Assembly: GCA_003427395.1 (NCBI GenBank)
Contig: BFEA01000217.1
Coordinates: forward strand, 1,225,222-1,289,221
DNA: 64,000 nt
Reading direction: 5' to 3'
Origin: Chara braunii
Lineage: Eukaryota; Streptophyta; Charophyceae; Charales; Characeae
The notes under the pieces were generated by a model. It saw nothing but the letters and a program-made list of their open reading frames with translations, was not told where the DNA came from and made no database searches. The translations under genes and the position numbers were made by a program. This document shows, piece by piece, positions 46,950 through 56,932 of the stretch (its first letter is position 1; the number at the start of each line of letters is the position of its first letter).

Positions 46950-49900
46950 TAGATACTTAATGCATGTGCACCCTGTACTCATCCGGCAAAAGCAGGGCGA
47001 TTGCGGGAGCTCTGCCGGAGTTCAAGAGGAACTCTGGAGGCAGGGAACTGTAAGGTACGCGTCATCGATTCCTTCCCCATATCCCTTACAAACTACACCC
47101 CTTCTAGCAAAATGTCTGCGTATTTATGTGATATATTGTTTATAGGTTTCTTCAGGACTAATCATATCGACTAAGAAAAGTACTACATGATTGGAATAAG
47201 AACCTTGCCTGAGGAAAGGAAGGAACCTAGGAAAGAACAGAGAAGGAAACTTAGCCTGCTTGGTTTTGAGACAACAAAGGCAGTTTGATGGAGACCTCCG
47301 TTGGGGTCGTCGCGCTGTCTGGAATGACTAAAAGGGTACTTGCCGTGCAAGCTACCCAGCCTAACTATTTAGCCCTGGACTTCAACATTAAGGATGGGAA
47401 AATGCCGTGCGTTTTTCCTGATAACTCAAACAGTTAAATCCAAGATTAATTCAGTACTCCCATAAAATACACGTTTTCAATTGATTTAACCAAGACAAAA
47501 ATTAATCCGATACTTTCGCGGAATACACCTTTTTCAAATAACTGACAAAAGCAGAGGTAATAGGAGTCTCCCGTTGAGTTCTCCTATCAAAAGATTGGAT
47601 TAGACTTAAGGAGGAAATTAAGTACTCCCATGTGAGTACACGAACTCTTGAGTCTACGACGATCTGTGTTGCCTTCTACGTAAGTCAACATGCCTTTGCC
47701 TAACTTAATAAATGGACTCTCAGGGCAACTATAAATAATCTTGATCCCCTATGTATCGGACAAATATTAGATGACTCATGTGAGGGTCATCTTAATACTT
47801 TGATTGATCCGGGGGTCAATTAACAAACTACAAATAATCTTGATCCCTACATTTTCGAACAGATATTAGGTGGCTCCCGGGAGGATCATCTTAATATTTT
47901 GTTTGATCTGAAGATCAATTAACAACTACAAATAATCTCTTTATCCCCTATACATCGAACAGATATTAGGTGACTCCCGGGAGGGTCATCTTATTATTCT
48001 GTTTGATCTAGGGGTCAACTAACAAGAAACTTTTATCCCCTATACATCGAACAAATATTAAGTGACTCCCGGGAGGGTCATCTTAATATTTTGTTTGATC
48101 TAGGGGTCAACTAACATGAAATCTTTATCCCCTATACATTAAACAGATATTAAGTGACTCCCAGAAGGGTCATCTTAATATTCTGTTTGATCTAGGGGTC
48201 AACTAACAAGAAATCTTTATCCCCTATACATCAAACAAATATTAGGTGACTCCCGGGAGGATCATCTTAATATTCAATTTGATTTGGGGATCAATTAACA
48301 ATTACAAACAATCTTGATTCCCTACACATCGAACAGATATTAGGTGGCTCCAGGGAGGGTCATCTTAATATTCTGTTTGATCTAGGGATCAACTAACAGG
48401 AAGAGAATTGAGTAACCCTGCTACTTGTTTGGCATTCCATGATTACCAATGACCTGATTAGTTAACATTTGATCCGGATATAGGAGGTTCCCATAGAGTT
48501 ATTCTATATAAATCGCTTGGCTACATTATAACGTACCAAGTATGACATTTTGAATCATCCAAAAACCACTGACTTAATCCCAAGTTCGTCCGACTCTAAG
48601 TTAGTAGTAGGGTGACTCCCGTTGGATCGTCCTATTACGTTTATGAAAGGTAGACTAAGCTCCGATCAAGGAGTAGTAAGAGGCTTCCGGGAAGGTCGCC
48701 TATTACTTACTTGAACTTCTGTATTGACATCTGGATCTAAAAGGGGTTTATCAAAAACTAAATACTCACATATGGATTATCCAGTCACTCGCGCATGATT
48801 GTCGGAATTGTTTGATCACATGAGGATTGCTTGAGCTATGAAGGGTGGTTGATTGCTTCCGTAGGAACAATTCGACTACTCGTTTGACTAACCGTTTGAT
48901 TTGGGATTGATCAAGTAGTGGATGATTCCCGGGTAAGTCTACCCACTACTTGCGTATGTCAGGACAAGAAGAAGAGAAAAGAAAAAACAAAGGGATTGTT
49001 CCATCAGGGGCGACTACAAAAGTCCATAGAGAGGAGTAGAATAGAAGGCAAAAACCGCAGGGACAAAGGATTAGGAAAAGAAAGGCTTTGCCTAGCCTCA
49101 GTTTTAATAAGCTCCTAATGAGGAGTTGTCAACATCATGAGTTAATCTCAGGTAGACTACCGCATAAAGCACCAGAGGGTGTGCTTGTCCACAAGAGAGA
49201 AAAAATGCAAGTACTGAGAGTTGGGAAAATATGAGTTTCCATAAGACGACCTATGATATAGGAGGAAGAGTGACAAATGACTTAGGGTAGGTAGAAGTTA
49301 GGGATTAGAAACTGGGAATTGGTTCCAAAGATCATAAACCAGATCTAAGGGTTTGACCCTTAATATGTGGGAATCGAGTGGAGATGTTGAATTTTTGTTG
49401 ACCTGTGTGTGTGCAGGTACCTGTTTTGGTCTACTGCAATCAAAGGAGAAGTCCTACATAAAGGACTCAACTTTCTGTTATCACTCAATAACAGGTCGGT
49501 CGTTGCCAATTCAAATTTTCCCCCTTTTGACTTGATACCCACATCTAAAGTCGAACCCTGTGATCAGTAAAATTGTCACCTGTGGTCATTGCGTAAATGG
49601 TCCTAGTCACTTTTAATGGTCCTTTGAAGAAATGTGAGGGGGTTGGGTTTACGTCTCAAGAAAAGATAGAGCTGCATTACATGGTTTGGGAAGTGAGGGA
49701 CATAGTCTGAGGTGTGGATTGATGGTTGACTCCGCTAGTGCATGGCATGTGGATTGTCTTTGCATTATCATGTGCATGTCTGTTTTGTTCGTGGGTTTTG
49801 GATTGAATCTGGGTTTGACATCGTGAAGAGTCCTGGGCACACAACACTTGTGACAGTGGAAAGGGTTCTCGGCGGTAATACTCTCATACTCTTTATGGTC

Positions 49901-50396
49901 TTATATAAATCCTGTGCTATTTGTTAACAGTTGTGACATAATCTGTTCAGTAGGATAGAGAGTCTTAGCAGCTAGGAAAGTCGGGCAGGTTCGATCATCA
50001 AAAAAAAAATTAGAGCGGAAATAAACTACCATTAAAAAGTTCGACCTGAAATACGTAGCGGGTCAGTTCTAGGTGTCTTACTGCGAGTACCCCATTTAGT
50101 GCTACAGTGATCGAGCAAACGCCCTCGAACGACCTACCTCTACTTAGGCATGTAAAAACCTTCACACGTGGGTCGATAGCTCAGCAGGGATACGCCTACC
50201 TGAGGGTGGTGACAGCCCCTCGGGTAGAGGTAAGTTGTACCTCGCGACGTCCCGGCCTGTCGCAGGGGGTCGTGAGAGGTATAACACGCGCGCACTGTTG
50301 GAGTGGTGACAAGTTGTTACTTCAAAAATAAATCCTGCATGACACGACCGTGAGGTTCAACGCTCCCAGCGGGGTGCGAGACCGCCGCGCGCGACA
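46950..50396 (+). repeat. Long 5' LTR (about 3.4 kb)
   Basis: It is defined by collinear similarity to 29,328-34,075 and by the junction CGACA-AG-PBS. Internal parts are a GGGCGATTGC...GGAGGCAGGGAAC block (46,997-47,050), tandem arrays (47,290-48,960), a conserved block with TTTGACTTGATACCCACA (49,525) and a terminal block with GATAGCTCAGCAGGGATACG (50,175). The first base of the LTR could not be determined. Confidence 0.7.
47760..48400. repeat. Tandem array with CCCGGG core in the LTR
   Basis: Seven units of about 92-98 bp contain GACTCCCGGGAGGGTCATCT, then TTAATATTCTGTTTGATC. They start near 47,768, 47,870, 47,967, 48,060, 48,153, 48,245 and 48,342. They are much more alike than the flanking units at 47,290, 48,610, 48,680, 48,850 and 48,920, suggesting recent local amplification. 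Confidence 0.88.
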
Positions 50397-50398
50397 AG

Positions 50399-50418
50399 TG
50401 GCGCCGTTGCCGGGGATC
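50399..50418 (+). other. Primer binding site (tRNA-Asp), perfect 20 nt
   Basis: TGGCGCCGTTGCCGGGGATC is exactly complementary to the 3' end of plant-type tRNA-Asp including CCA, as in many plant Ty3/gypsy (Tat/Athila-type) elements. It begins two bases after the LTR end. Confidence 0.93.
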
Positions 50419-50460
50419 TCGCTTTCCAGCTGAGGTCCTTAGTGAACGAACTCGGGTGTG

Positions 50461-50466
50461 GTAAGT
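50461..50466 (+). promoter_or_regulatory. Candidate splice donor in the leader
   Basis: GTAAGT occurs 43 bp after the PBS and 148 bp before the first ATG. It is a good consensus donor that could join to the acceptor-like sites before the internal ORFs. Confidence 0.4.
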
Positions 50467-50608
50467 CGATGATCTAGGCAAAATGATAAAGATAAAGGTT
50501 AGTAGATAAGATAGTAGTATTAGTGAGTATCGACGAGGACAAAAGGGTTATTTTTAAGTAGGGAGATAAAACTCTGAGAAAAAGTCGAAATTATCTGTAT
50601 CTTTAAAT

Positions 50609-51121
50609 ATGACTTCTAAGGGTCGTGGGATTGGCACCGGAAGAGGAAGAGGTGGAAGGCTAGGAAAGGCTGTCGATAGAGCCATAGACTTGACCAAGGA
50701 ACGAGGTGACTGGGAGGAAGAGTATGATGAAGAACTAGAAAAGCAAGAGGAAGGGTTAAGGGCGCGTAAACATAAAGAAGAATGGCGTGAACGCACTTCG
50801 TCGCTAGGAAAAATGACTTACTATACTTATAAGTATGAGAGGCGTTATGGTTCATCTCCACCTCGTTTTGAGCCACCTAGCCGGCCCCGATTTGGACATT
50901 ATACACCACCATTTTCCTCGGCTCCAGAAAGGCAGTTGACAATCCTTCCTCAGTCGCGCTTATCGACATCACAACATGCGCCGCATGTTCCGGATCCTCC
51001 TGTTGTTTCCCAACCTACAACATATGATAGAAGGTTGTGTATTTCGCTTTTGTTATTTCTGATATGTCAACTAGAAATTTGTGGACTAGTGTCCTACTTG
51101 TTATATAAAAAGATTATATAA
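50609..51121 (+). CDS. RG-rich accessory ORF (ORF1)
   Basis: This is the first ORF after the PBS, 170 codons. The N-terminus is Gly/Arg-rich (KGRGIGTGRGRGG), suggestive of nucleic-acid binding. A charged, probably helical stretch follows (about residues 28-60, rich in E, K and R), then a Pro/Tyr/Arg-rich middle (SPPRFEPPSRPRFGHY). The last 25 residues are hydrophobic (LCISLLLFLICQL), which could be a membrane segment or simply read-through beyond a real exon end. No family was recognised. Context places it where Ty3/gypsy elements normally start gag, so it may be an N-terminal Gag-related or accessory product. The start is the first ATG after the leader. Confidence 0.5.
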   Translation: MTSKGRGIGTGRGRGGRLGKAVDRAIDLTKERGDWEEEYDEELEKQEEGLRARKHKEEWRERTSSLGKMTYYTYKYERRYGSSPPRFEPPSRPRFGHYTPPFSSAPERQLTILPQSRLSTSQHAPHVPDPPVVSQPTTYDRRLCISLLLFLICQLEICGLVSYLLYKKII

Positions 51122-51500
51122 GGATTAGGGATTGGAATAGTACAACAAATAAAAGAAGGTCAGTGAAGCCTTGTTAGATGAGGAGAAACTGAGTGTTGGA
51201 CCATAGGACACGTCTACGGAAATGAAATGATCAGTGCTCTAACATTTCAAAGACGGGTGAAGGATGGTTTTAAGCATGTCAAAGCAGCAAGGAGTGAATA
51301 AGAAAATATGGGTTTGATCAAGACAAGGGGAGTAATCAACTTATTCTCACAGACTAACTCTCACGGCTAGGCAAACTAAGATTTTCCGTTGGAATAAGGC
51401 AATAAATCCTCTTTTAGTTCAACACTTTCAAAACTAAGGAGAGATCAGTATAGGTTAGATTGCAGTAAGAGAGTACTAGATAGTGAACTAAAGATAAGGT

Positions 51501-51527
51501 TCTTTCTTTTGCGTATTATGTAAACAG
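51501..51527 (+). promoter_or_regulatory. Candidate splice acceptor before ORF2a
   Basis: TCTTTCTTTTGCG, then TATGTAAACAG, ends 8 nt before the ORF2a ATG (51,536). A pyrimidine tract plus CAG fits a 3' splice site. Confidence 0.4.
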
Positions 51528-51535
51528 GGCACCAG

Positions 51536-52219
51536 ATGGCTCTGGAAATGTGGTTCGCTGCTGAGTTTTATCCGATTAACTTACCTCAGCAGAAAGGCAA
51601 AGGGATAGAAATGACACTACCCCGAAGGAAGAGGGAAGAGGGCGAAGGTATGGACACATGGTGTGGAATTTCGATAGGGCCAGAAACCTTTATATGGGTT
51701 AAAACTGGAAAGACTACAAAAGGAAGATGTGCAATAATAAGAGTGACCCTCTACCTATCTGCACTTTTTTGGAAGACGCTTTCAATTGACCTCGCGATAG
51801 AAAAAAAACGTTATCTTTCCAAATATATTATGACTGCTGGATCAGTACTCGAAGAGTTTTCTCGGAAAGTGAATAGGGGAAAAGAAGGAATGATCTTGCG
51901 CTCAATTGAAGCAAAGTGGGCAGAAGATTTCGTCTATCCGACTATAAATGTCAAAACAACTCTTCCTAAAGTCATAATCGACGAAGCCTTCTCAGGAGTA
52001 GAGAATGTAGAGAGGGCCGTACTCGCGGCACGATCGGTACCAAAAAGGGGCTTTGAGTTTAAAGCGTCTGATATCATGTACTGTCTATACTTGGAAATGA
52101 GACCGAAACTAGCAAAAAGGGATTTCTATGATGTCTTATGCATTGTGAATGCATATCTACAGAGTTATTGGCTGGACGATCGTATGACATATTGGAAGAA
52201 GCTCCGTAAGGTAGTCTGA
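51536..52219 (+). CDS. Accessory ORF2a, unknown function
   Basis: An intact 227-residue ORF between the leader and gag. No known family was recognised. It is paralogous to the broken ORF at 52,726-53,499. Shared motifs in order are WCGISIGPETFIWV, VTLYLSA, AKWAEDFVYPT, IIDEAFSGVENVE, YCLYLEMRPKLAKRDF and YWKKLRK. The acidic/hydrophobic pattern suggests a globular, largely helical C-terminal half. No signal peptide, transmembrane segment, zinc knuckle or protease motif is visible. Retention of an open frame here, next to heavily mutated gag and pol, may mean chance or selection. An acceptor-like site 8 nt upstream suggests expression from a spliced RNA. Confidence 0.6.
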   Translation: MALEMWFAAEFYPINLPQQKGKGIEMTLPRRKREEGEGMDTWCGISIGPETFIWVKTGKTTKGRCAIIRVTLYLSALFWKTLSIDLAIEKKRYLSKYIMTAGSVLEEFSRKVNRGKEGMILRSIEAKWAEDFVYPTINVKTTLPKVIIDEAFSGVENVERAVLAARSVPKRGFEFKASDIMYCLYLEMRPKLAKRDFYDVLCIVNAYLQSYWLDDRMTYWKKLRKVV

Positions 52220-52725
52220 ATTGGAACTTTTATAGACAATATTCCTTCTTTTTTTGGCATGATCAGAGGATTTTGGTACGGAGATCGGGGGCCCTCGGAC
52301 AGACTGGACAAATGAGCAAAATCCAAAAACAGGAAATGTGTCAAGGAATGTTTTGGGTATCAGAAGGGGAATCTAAAGAAAGCATGTAATGGCGGGGACC
52401 ATGGAAGAAGACCACTGTCTCCGATAGTATTCCGGATTTTACCCTGACTTTCTTCTCCTCATATCAAAGGGGTATCTAATAGGGGCACGATGTCTTATGA
52501 GTTGGTAATTAGGTTTGTATAAGATATTGAGAAAGAGTGATGGTAAGTATAATGATAAGCATTAAGGATCATTGGCTGAGCGAGGAGGATGTTTAATTAA
52601 TAGGAAGTTCACATACAATCGTATAAGGAAGCGGACAGTTTAAACAGAAGGGAATAGATTGTCAATCTCACACTTAGAAGCACTGATTTTCTTTCTTCTA
52701 ACAAGGTACCAAGAAAACAGCCAAG
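52220..52725 (+). other. Spacer between paralogous ORFs
   Basis: About 500 bp with no open frame of note. It ends in TTTTCTTTCTTCTAACAAG, an acceptor-like tract. Confidence 0.4.
52686..52705 (+). promoter_or_regulatory. Candidate splice acceptor before ORF2b
   Basis: ATTTTCTTTCTTCTAACAAG has a pyrimidine tract, a branch-point-like CTAAC and a final AG 20 nt before the ATG at 52,726. A second AG (AAAACAG) ends at 52,720. Confidence 0.4.
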
Positions 52726-53499
52726 ATGTCATATGTCGTTCAGAGGTTCGAAGTTGAATTACATATTCGCACACCTCAGGGACTGAAGATATCATTACCA
52801 CTGGGATGGACTGAAAGGGAAGAAGAAATTACTTCTTGGTGTGGCATCTCTATTGGTCCGAAGACATTTGTATAGGTCGAGACTGGACATACCTTAGATC
52901 GGGAGAATGTAATAGTATGAGCCACCTTGTATCTTTCAGCACATCTATGGAGGATGCATGGTGTAGATTTGGCAATGGGAAACATTCAACCCATATGTCA
53001 GTATGTCCAAATGACAGAGGCTGTTTTAAACGAGAAAGTCCGAGAAGCAAGTTGGGGAGAACTTCGACCCATTATATCTACAACAGACACAAAATGGGCA
53101 TCAAATTTCTCCTATCCCACCGAGTACGTCCAAGCAGATCTCCCAGACTTCATCATTGATGAAGCTTTCAAAGGGCAAGCTAATGTTGAGCAAGCGGCGT
53201 TGGCCGTCTTGGCCATTCCGCAGACCGGATATGCTTTCTCTACGCCCCAGACTCTCTATCGTTTATATCTCGCAATGGGATCAGGATTGGCAGATAGAGA
53301 GTTTGAGGAGATACTGTCTATAGTTGATGCTTATGTCCGGGTAGATTTTACAGAGCCTAGAAAGACCTTCTGGAAAAAACTCAAGGCTGAAATGAAGATT
53401 AAAATACGCATCAACGGTCTCCCCATAATGTTTGGGATAATGTACGATTTGTGGTCTGGGAATTGGGTGTCAATCGAGGAAGTCGAAAGACTGGAATGA
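52726..53499 (+). pseudogene. Accessory ORF2b, broken paralogue of ORF2a
   Basis: One frame of 258 codons runs from the ATG at 52,726 but carries TAG at 52,873 and TGA at 52,918. At the first stop ORF2a has Trp (FIWV against FV-stop-V). At the second ORF2a has Arg (IRVTLYLSA against V-stop-ATLYLSA). Both are explained by single transitions. Shared blocks include WCGISIGPKTF, TKWASNFSYPT, IIDEAFKGQANVEQAAL and RKTFWKKLK. Divergence from ORF2a is large while motifs are kept, so the duplication is old and both copies were probably functional before decay. Function is unknown. Confidence 0.75.
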
Positions 53500-53527
53500 T
53501 GGAGAATCAGAAGTTGTGAATCTAATT

Positions 53528-53543
53528 TAAGTAGGGGGGGGAG
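53528..53543 (+). other. Internal polypurine-like run
   Basis: TAAGTAGGGGGGGGAG lies after ORF2b and before gag. It resembles the G-rich run near 63,946. It might be a central polypurine tract, a relic of an older 3' end, or chance. Confidence 0.3.
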
Positions 53544-53614
53544 TATTCCAAAAAAGGACATTAATAAGTCGGTACTATAAGCAAAGACAAAAATTTGAAA
53601 ACAATTCAGGGACT

Positions 53615-53640
53615 TGTTGTTTTCTTTCATGTGATAACAG
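53615..53640 (+). promoter_or_regulatory. Candidate splice acceptor before gag
   Basis: TTGTTGTTTTCTTTCATGTG, then ATAACAG, ends 22 nt before the gag ATG (53,663). Confidence 0.4.
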
Positions 53641-53662
53641 ATCAACCAAAGGTTGAGGAAAG

Positions 53663-56600
53663 ATGGAGGATGGCGTTGGACAAGGGTCCATCACTGCAGC
53701 AGACATCGCTAAGTTACTGGATAATAGAAACATCAGGCGGTCGCAATTACCCCGAATATAAATCTTTTCGTTCAAAGGAGAAAGGGTCTCGCACTGGCTA
53801 GAGTTGTTAGAGCAGGTCTCCAATCGTTTAACCCCAGCTGAGAAATTCGCTCAGTTATATGAATATGTATGGTGGGAGCTTCGTCCGGATGTGGAAAGGA
53901 TTGTAACCGATGCCCAGGGGAACTAGGACGACGTCAAAAAAGAAACGCAGAGGAAATACAAATTAGGAGATGAGTTGTTGACCATAGACGAGCTTCACAA
54001 CGTTAGCCGAAGTGACTTTACTACAATAGGGGCCTTTGCAACGACTTTTGAAAAGATGGCTGCGAGAGTTCCAGGGCTTTCCGAAGAAATGCAGTGTGTA
54101 ATCTTCCTCGGAAAGTTCTCCGGATATGAAGCAATGNAANTGACCNGAGGTGGAGCCCCAGGGAAGAAGACATCATGGGCAACAATAAAGAGGAACCTGG
54201 CATCCGNAGATNTGGATCANGTATTCCACCATCAAGTGAANATNGAAAGGAAGAAGAGAAAGGAAGTAGGAGTCATCCAAGGGGCTGACTCAGCCTTAGG
54301 AGGAATATTAAGCAGTATGGCAACTCAGCTGAAAGAATTGAGAGATAAAGTTGACTCAGGATCTGTAATGGTGGTGGGTCAGGCAGCAAGTAAGAGGAAT
54401 TATGGAGAAGGAGAAGAAAAGAAAGGAGGGAAAAAGTATGAGACAGTAACCCAACCAAAGAAGGCACAGAGGTAAAATCGCAATTAAGCAACGGGAGGAC
54501 AGGGAACCGGCAGAGGACAGATTGGTCGTGGAAAGCAAAACCAAGGATCTCTAAAGGGACCTTAGCCGGTTGCGGTACCGGTAGGAGCTTGGCAAGGGTA
54601 CTTCCAAGAGAATCAATGGTCAGGGTATGAACCAAATATGCCTCACGTGCAGGAAGCCGGGCCTTCACAGGGTCGAGATGGAGATCAACCTCAGCACGCG
54701 TCGCCAGAAAACCAAGGGCAGCAGCAGTTTCAGGGGCAAGGACACGGATAAGGACAAAGTAGAAATAAGAACAGGGGAAGAGGAAATGGTCAGGGAGACT
54801 GAGGATACGGAGGAAGAGGAAACGGGGGATAAGGAGGAAGCTGGGGCAATCAAAGAGCCCCTCAACAAGAAAATTATAACCAAACGAACTTCAACCAAAT
54901 CGGCCAAGGTTTCAATCAAGGCTATAACCAGGGTTATGGCCAAGGTTATAACCAGAACTACGGTAGGGGTTTTGGCAGAAGTGATAGGCAGTGGAACGGT
55001 CAGGGATTTTGAAGAGGATGAATTGATTACAGTGAGTGTATATGCACCCACTGTACAATCAGATAACACACTGTAAAAATGTGTCATGTCAGGAAAATGG
55101 ATGAAGATGATGGATTAATTACGTCAAGCATAGATGGAGATGTATTCGACAAGACAGGAAGGTAGATAGACCCAAACATTCCGGGAGGCACTAGAAAGGA
55201 AGCACTCAGGGTTGCGGGACTTGGACCCAGTGCGCCAGCCATGTTTCGCATATGGAAGGAGAAAGATGACCCGTTTGTTTGGGTAGAGGAGATTGATGAG
55301 TTGAGTAATCAGCTAGGGAAAGGGATGAGAATAAGTGAGGAAAAAGAAGATGTCCCGCTGATTGAGATTGAGCCAGAAAAAGACAATGAGGTAACAGAGT
55401 CATCAAAGGAAGTTATGGGAAGGATGGAAGACCTGGTGGATAAGATGAGAAGGTTAAATACAAGAATGACAGACATTTGTAGAGAAGTTAAAGACTTGGA
55501 AATTAGCATTCCGCATGTATTCACCATGGGAGAGGAAAAAGAAGCTTCCGAGCCAAAAACACACAATGCCAGAGCCGTGAGGGCGACTGAAGCCCAACAG
55601 GCTTTCACCATGAGTCGAGAAGGTTCCGAGTCAAGGACGTCCAACGCCAGAGCAGTGCGTGCAACTCTGACCGCTGGATCAGATGCAGCTTACCAGGCAC
55701 TAAGGAATTATACTTCCCATACCGCACGAAAACCAAAAGGGGGTAATACGTCCAAGGAACCAGCTCAGGCTTCTTTGCCACCTCAGGCAAAAACCTCAAT
55801 CGATATAGGAGAAGATGAGGAGGATCAGGATGAGGTGCTTAGAGGAGAAGAGAACCAACGCGCAGAGCAGAGGGCCAAAAAACGTAAGACTAATGATGGA
55901 AAAGAGAAGGTTGGGGAGAAGTCGAAGAAGAAGTGGAGGTACCAAACCTCAATTGAAGAAGGTGTGAATCTTGATAATTTAGTAAATAAACTTCTCGAGG
56001 GACACAATGAGTTGCTAAACCTGAAAGAGATTTTGGCAACAACGTCAAAACTCAGAGAGTTGGTCAACGTTAAGCTGGCAAGGAAAAGAGTGGCAACAGT
56101 TAGGCTTGGAGACTTGATCCCCAGAGAAACCAACTGGACGATTGCTGGCAGCAAAATGGACTGGAAGTCAGTAGGATCAGGGTCCATTGATGTTAACATC
56201 AGGGGAAAGGATTGTCCAGGAATGGTGGATACAGGAGTAGAGATGAACATCATGAACTCGGAAACAACTGAAAAACTGGGACTGAAGATTAACAAGAGAG
56301 ACTGTGGATACCTTAATGGGGCAAGTGGAAAGTCAGGATATACTGGCATAGCATCAAATGTGATGGTGGAAGTTGGGCGAGTAAAAGTTCGTTCTTGCTT
56401 TTATATCATGACCGACTTGGATCTTCCTATATTACTAGGAAGGTTATTTTTATCGCGCTCGGAGGCTCTCATCATGAACAAGCATGATGGGACCATGTTT
56501 GTGATTCTATGTGACCCAGCGTGCGAGAACTTTGAGGTCATCACCTGTAAGAATACGGGTCCTCATTGCTCAAAGAACCTCCTAAATGCGGGACCATATA

Positions 56601-56932
56601 CCTTTGAGGAGTCAGAGGAAAGGAGGAAAGAGTTGGAGTGGGGGTCTGATAAGGAAGATGAAGGAGAGAAGGATGAAGGATTAACTTTAAGCTTGGCAAA
56701 CATTGACCAAGCTATGTATATGGTCTCCGCTTATGAGATGGCGGAACCAGAAGCAATCAAAGTTTTGACAGACAAGTTATATGATTACCCTGAGGGAGGA
56801 AAGTCGGAACTGGTTTACAAGCCGCCATCCACACAAGAAACCAGAATGCAGGGGCCGTATGCTCAAGCAAGCGGTCAACATTTTTTAGGGGTGGGCTCAA
56901 ACAAGGAAGCAAAAGGAGGTACAAGACAGTAG
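53663..56932 (+). pseudogene. gag: gag-protease
   Basis: One reading frame can be followed from the ATG at 53,663 to 56,932. In-frame stops include TAA 53,759, TAG 53,924, the TAA at 55,064 inside the knuckle, and several between 54,473 and 55,167. The capsid-like part has WLELLEQVSNRLTPAEKFAQ and FEKMAARVPGLSEE, matching the left gag. A Gln/Gly/Asn-rich basic segment follows (about 54,480-55,020). The nucleocapsid box at 55,043-55,084 fits Cx2Cx4Hx4C. From 55,241 a 563-codon open stretch contains an in-frame 28-codon duplication (55,520 and 55,604, NARAVRAT units) and a lysine-rich segment. It ends in a retropepsin-like aspartic protease, with catalytic DTG at 56,228 (GMVDTGVEMNIMN) and later LPILLGRLF. 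Undetermined bases lie at 54,137-54,245. It is followed by a frameshift into pol. Confidence 0.85.
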
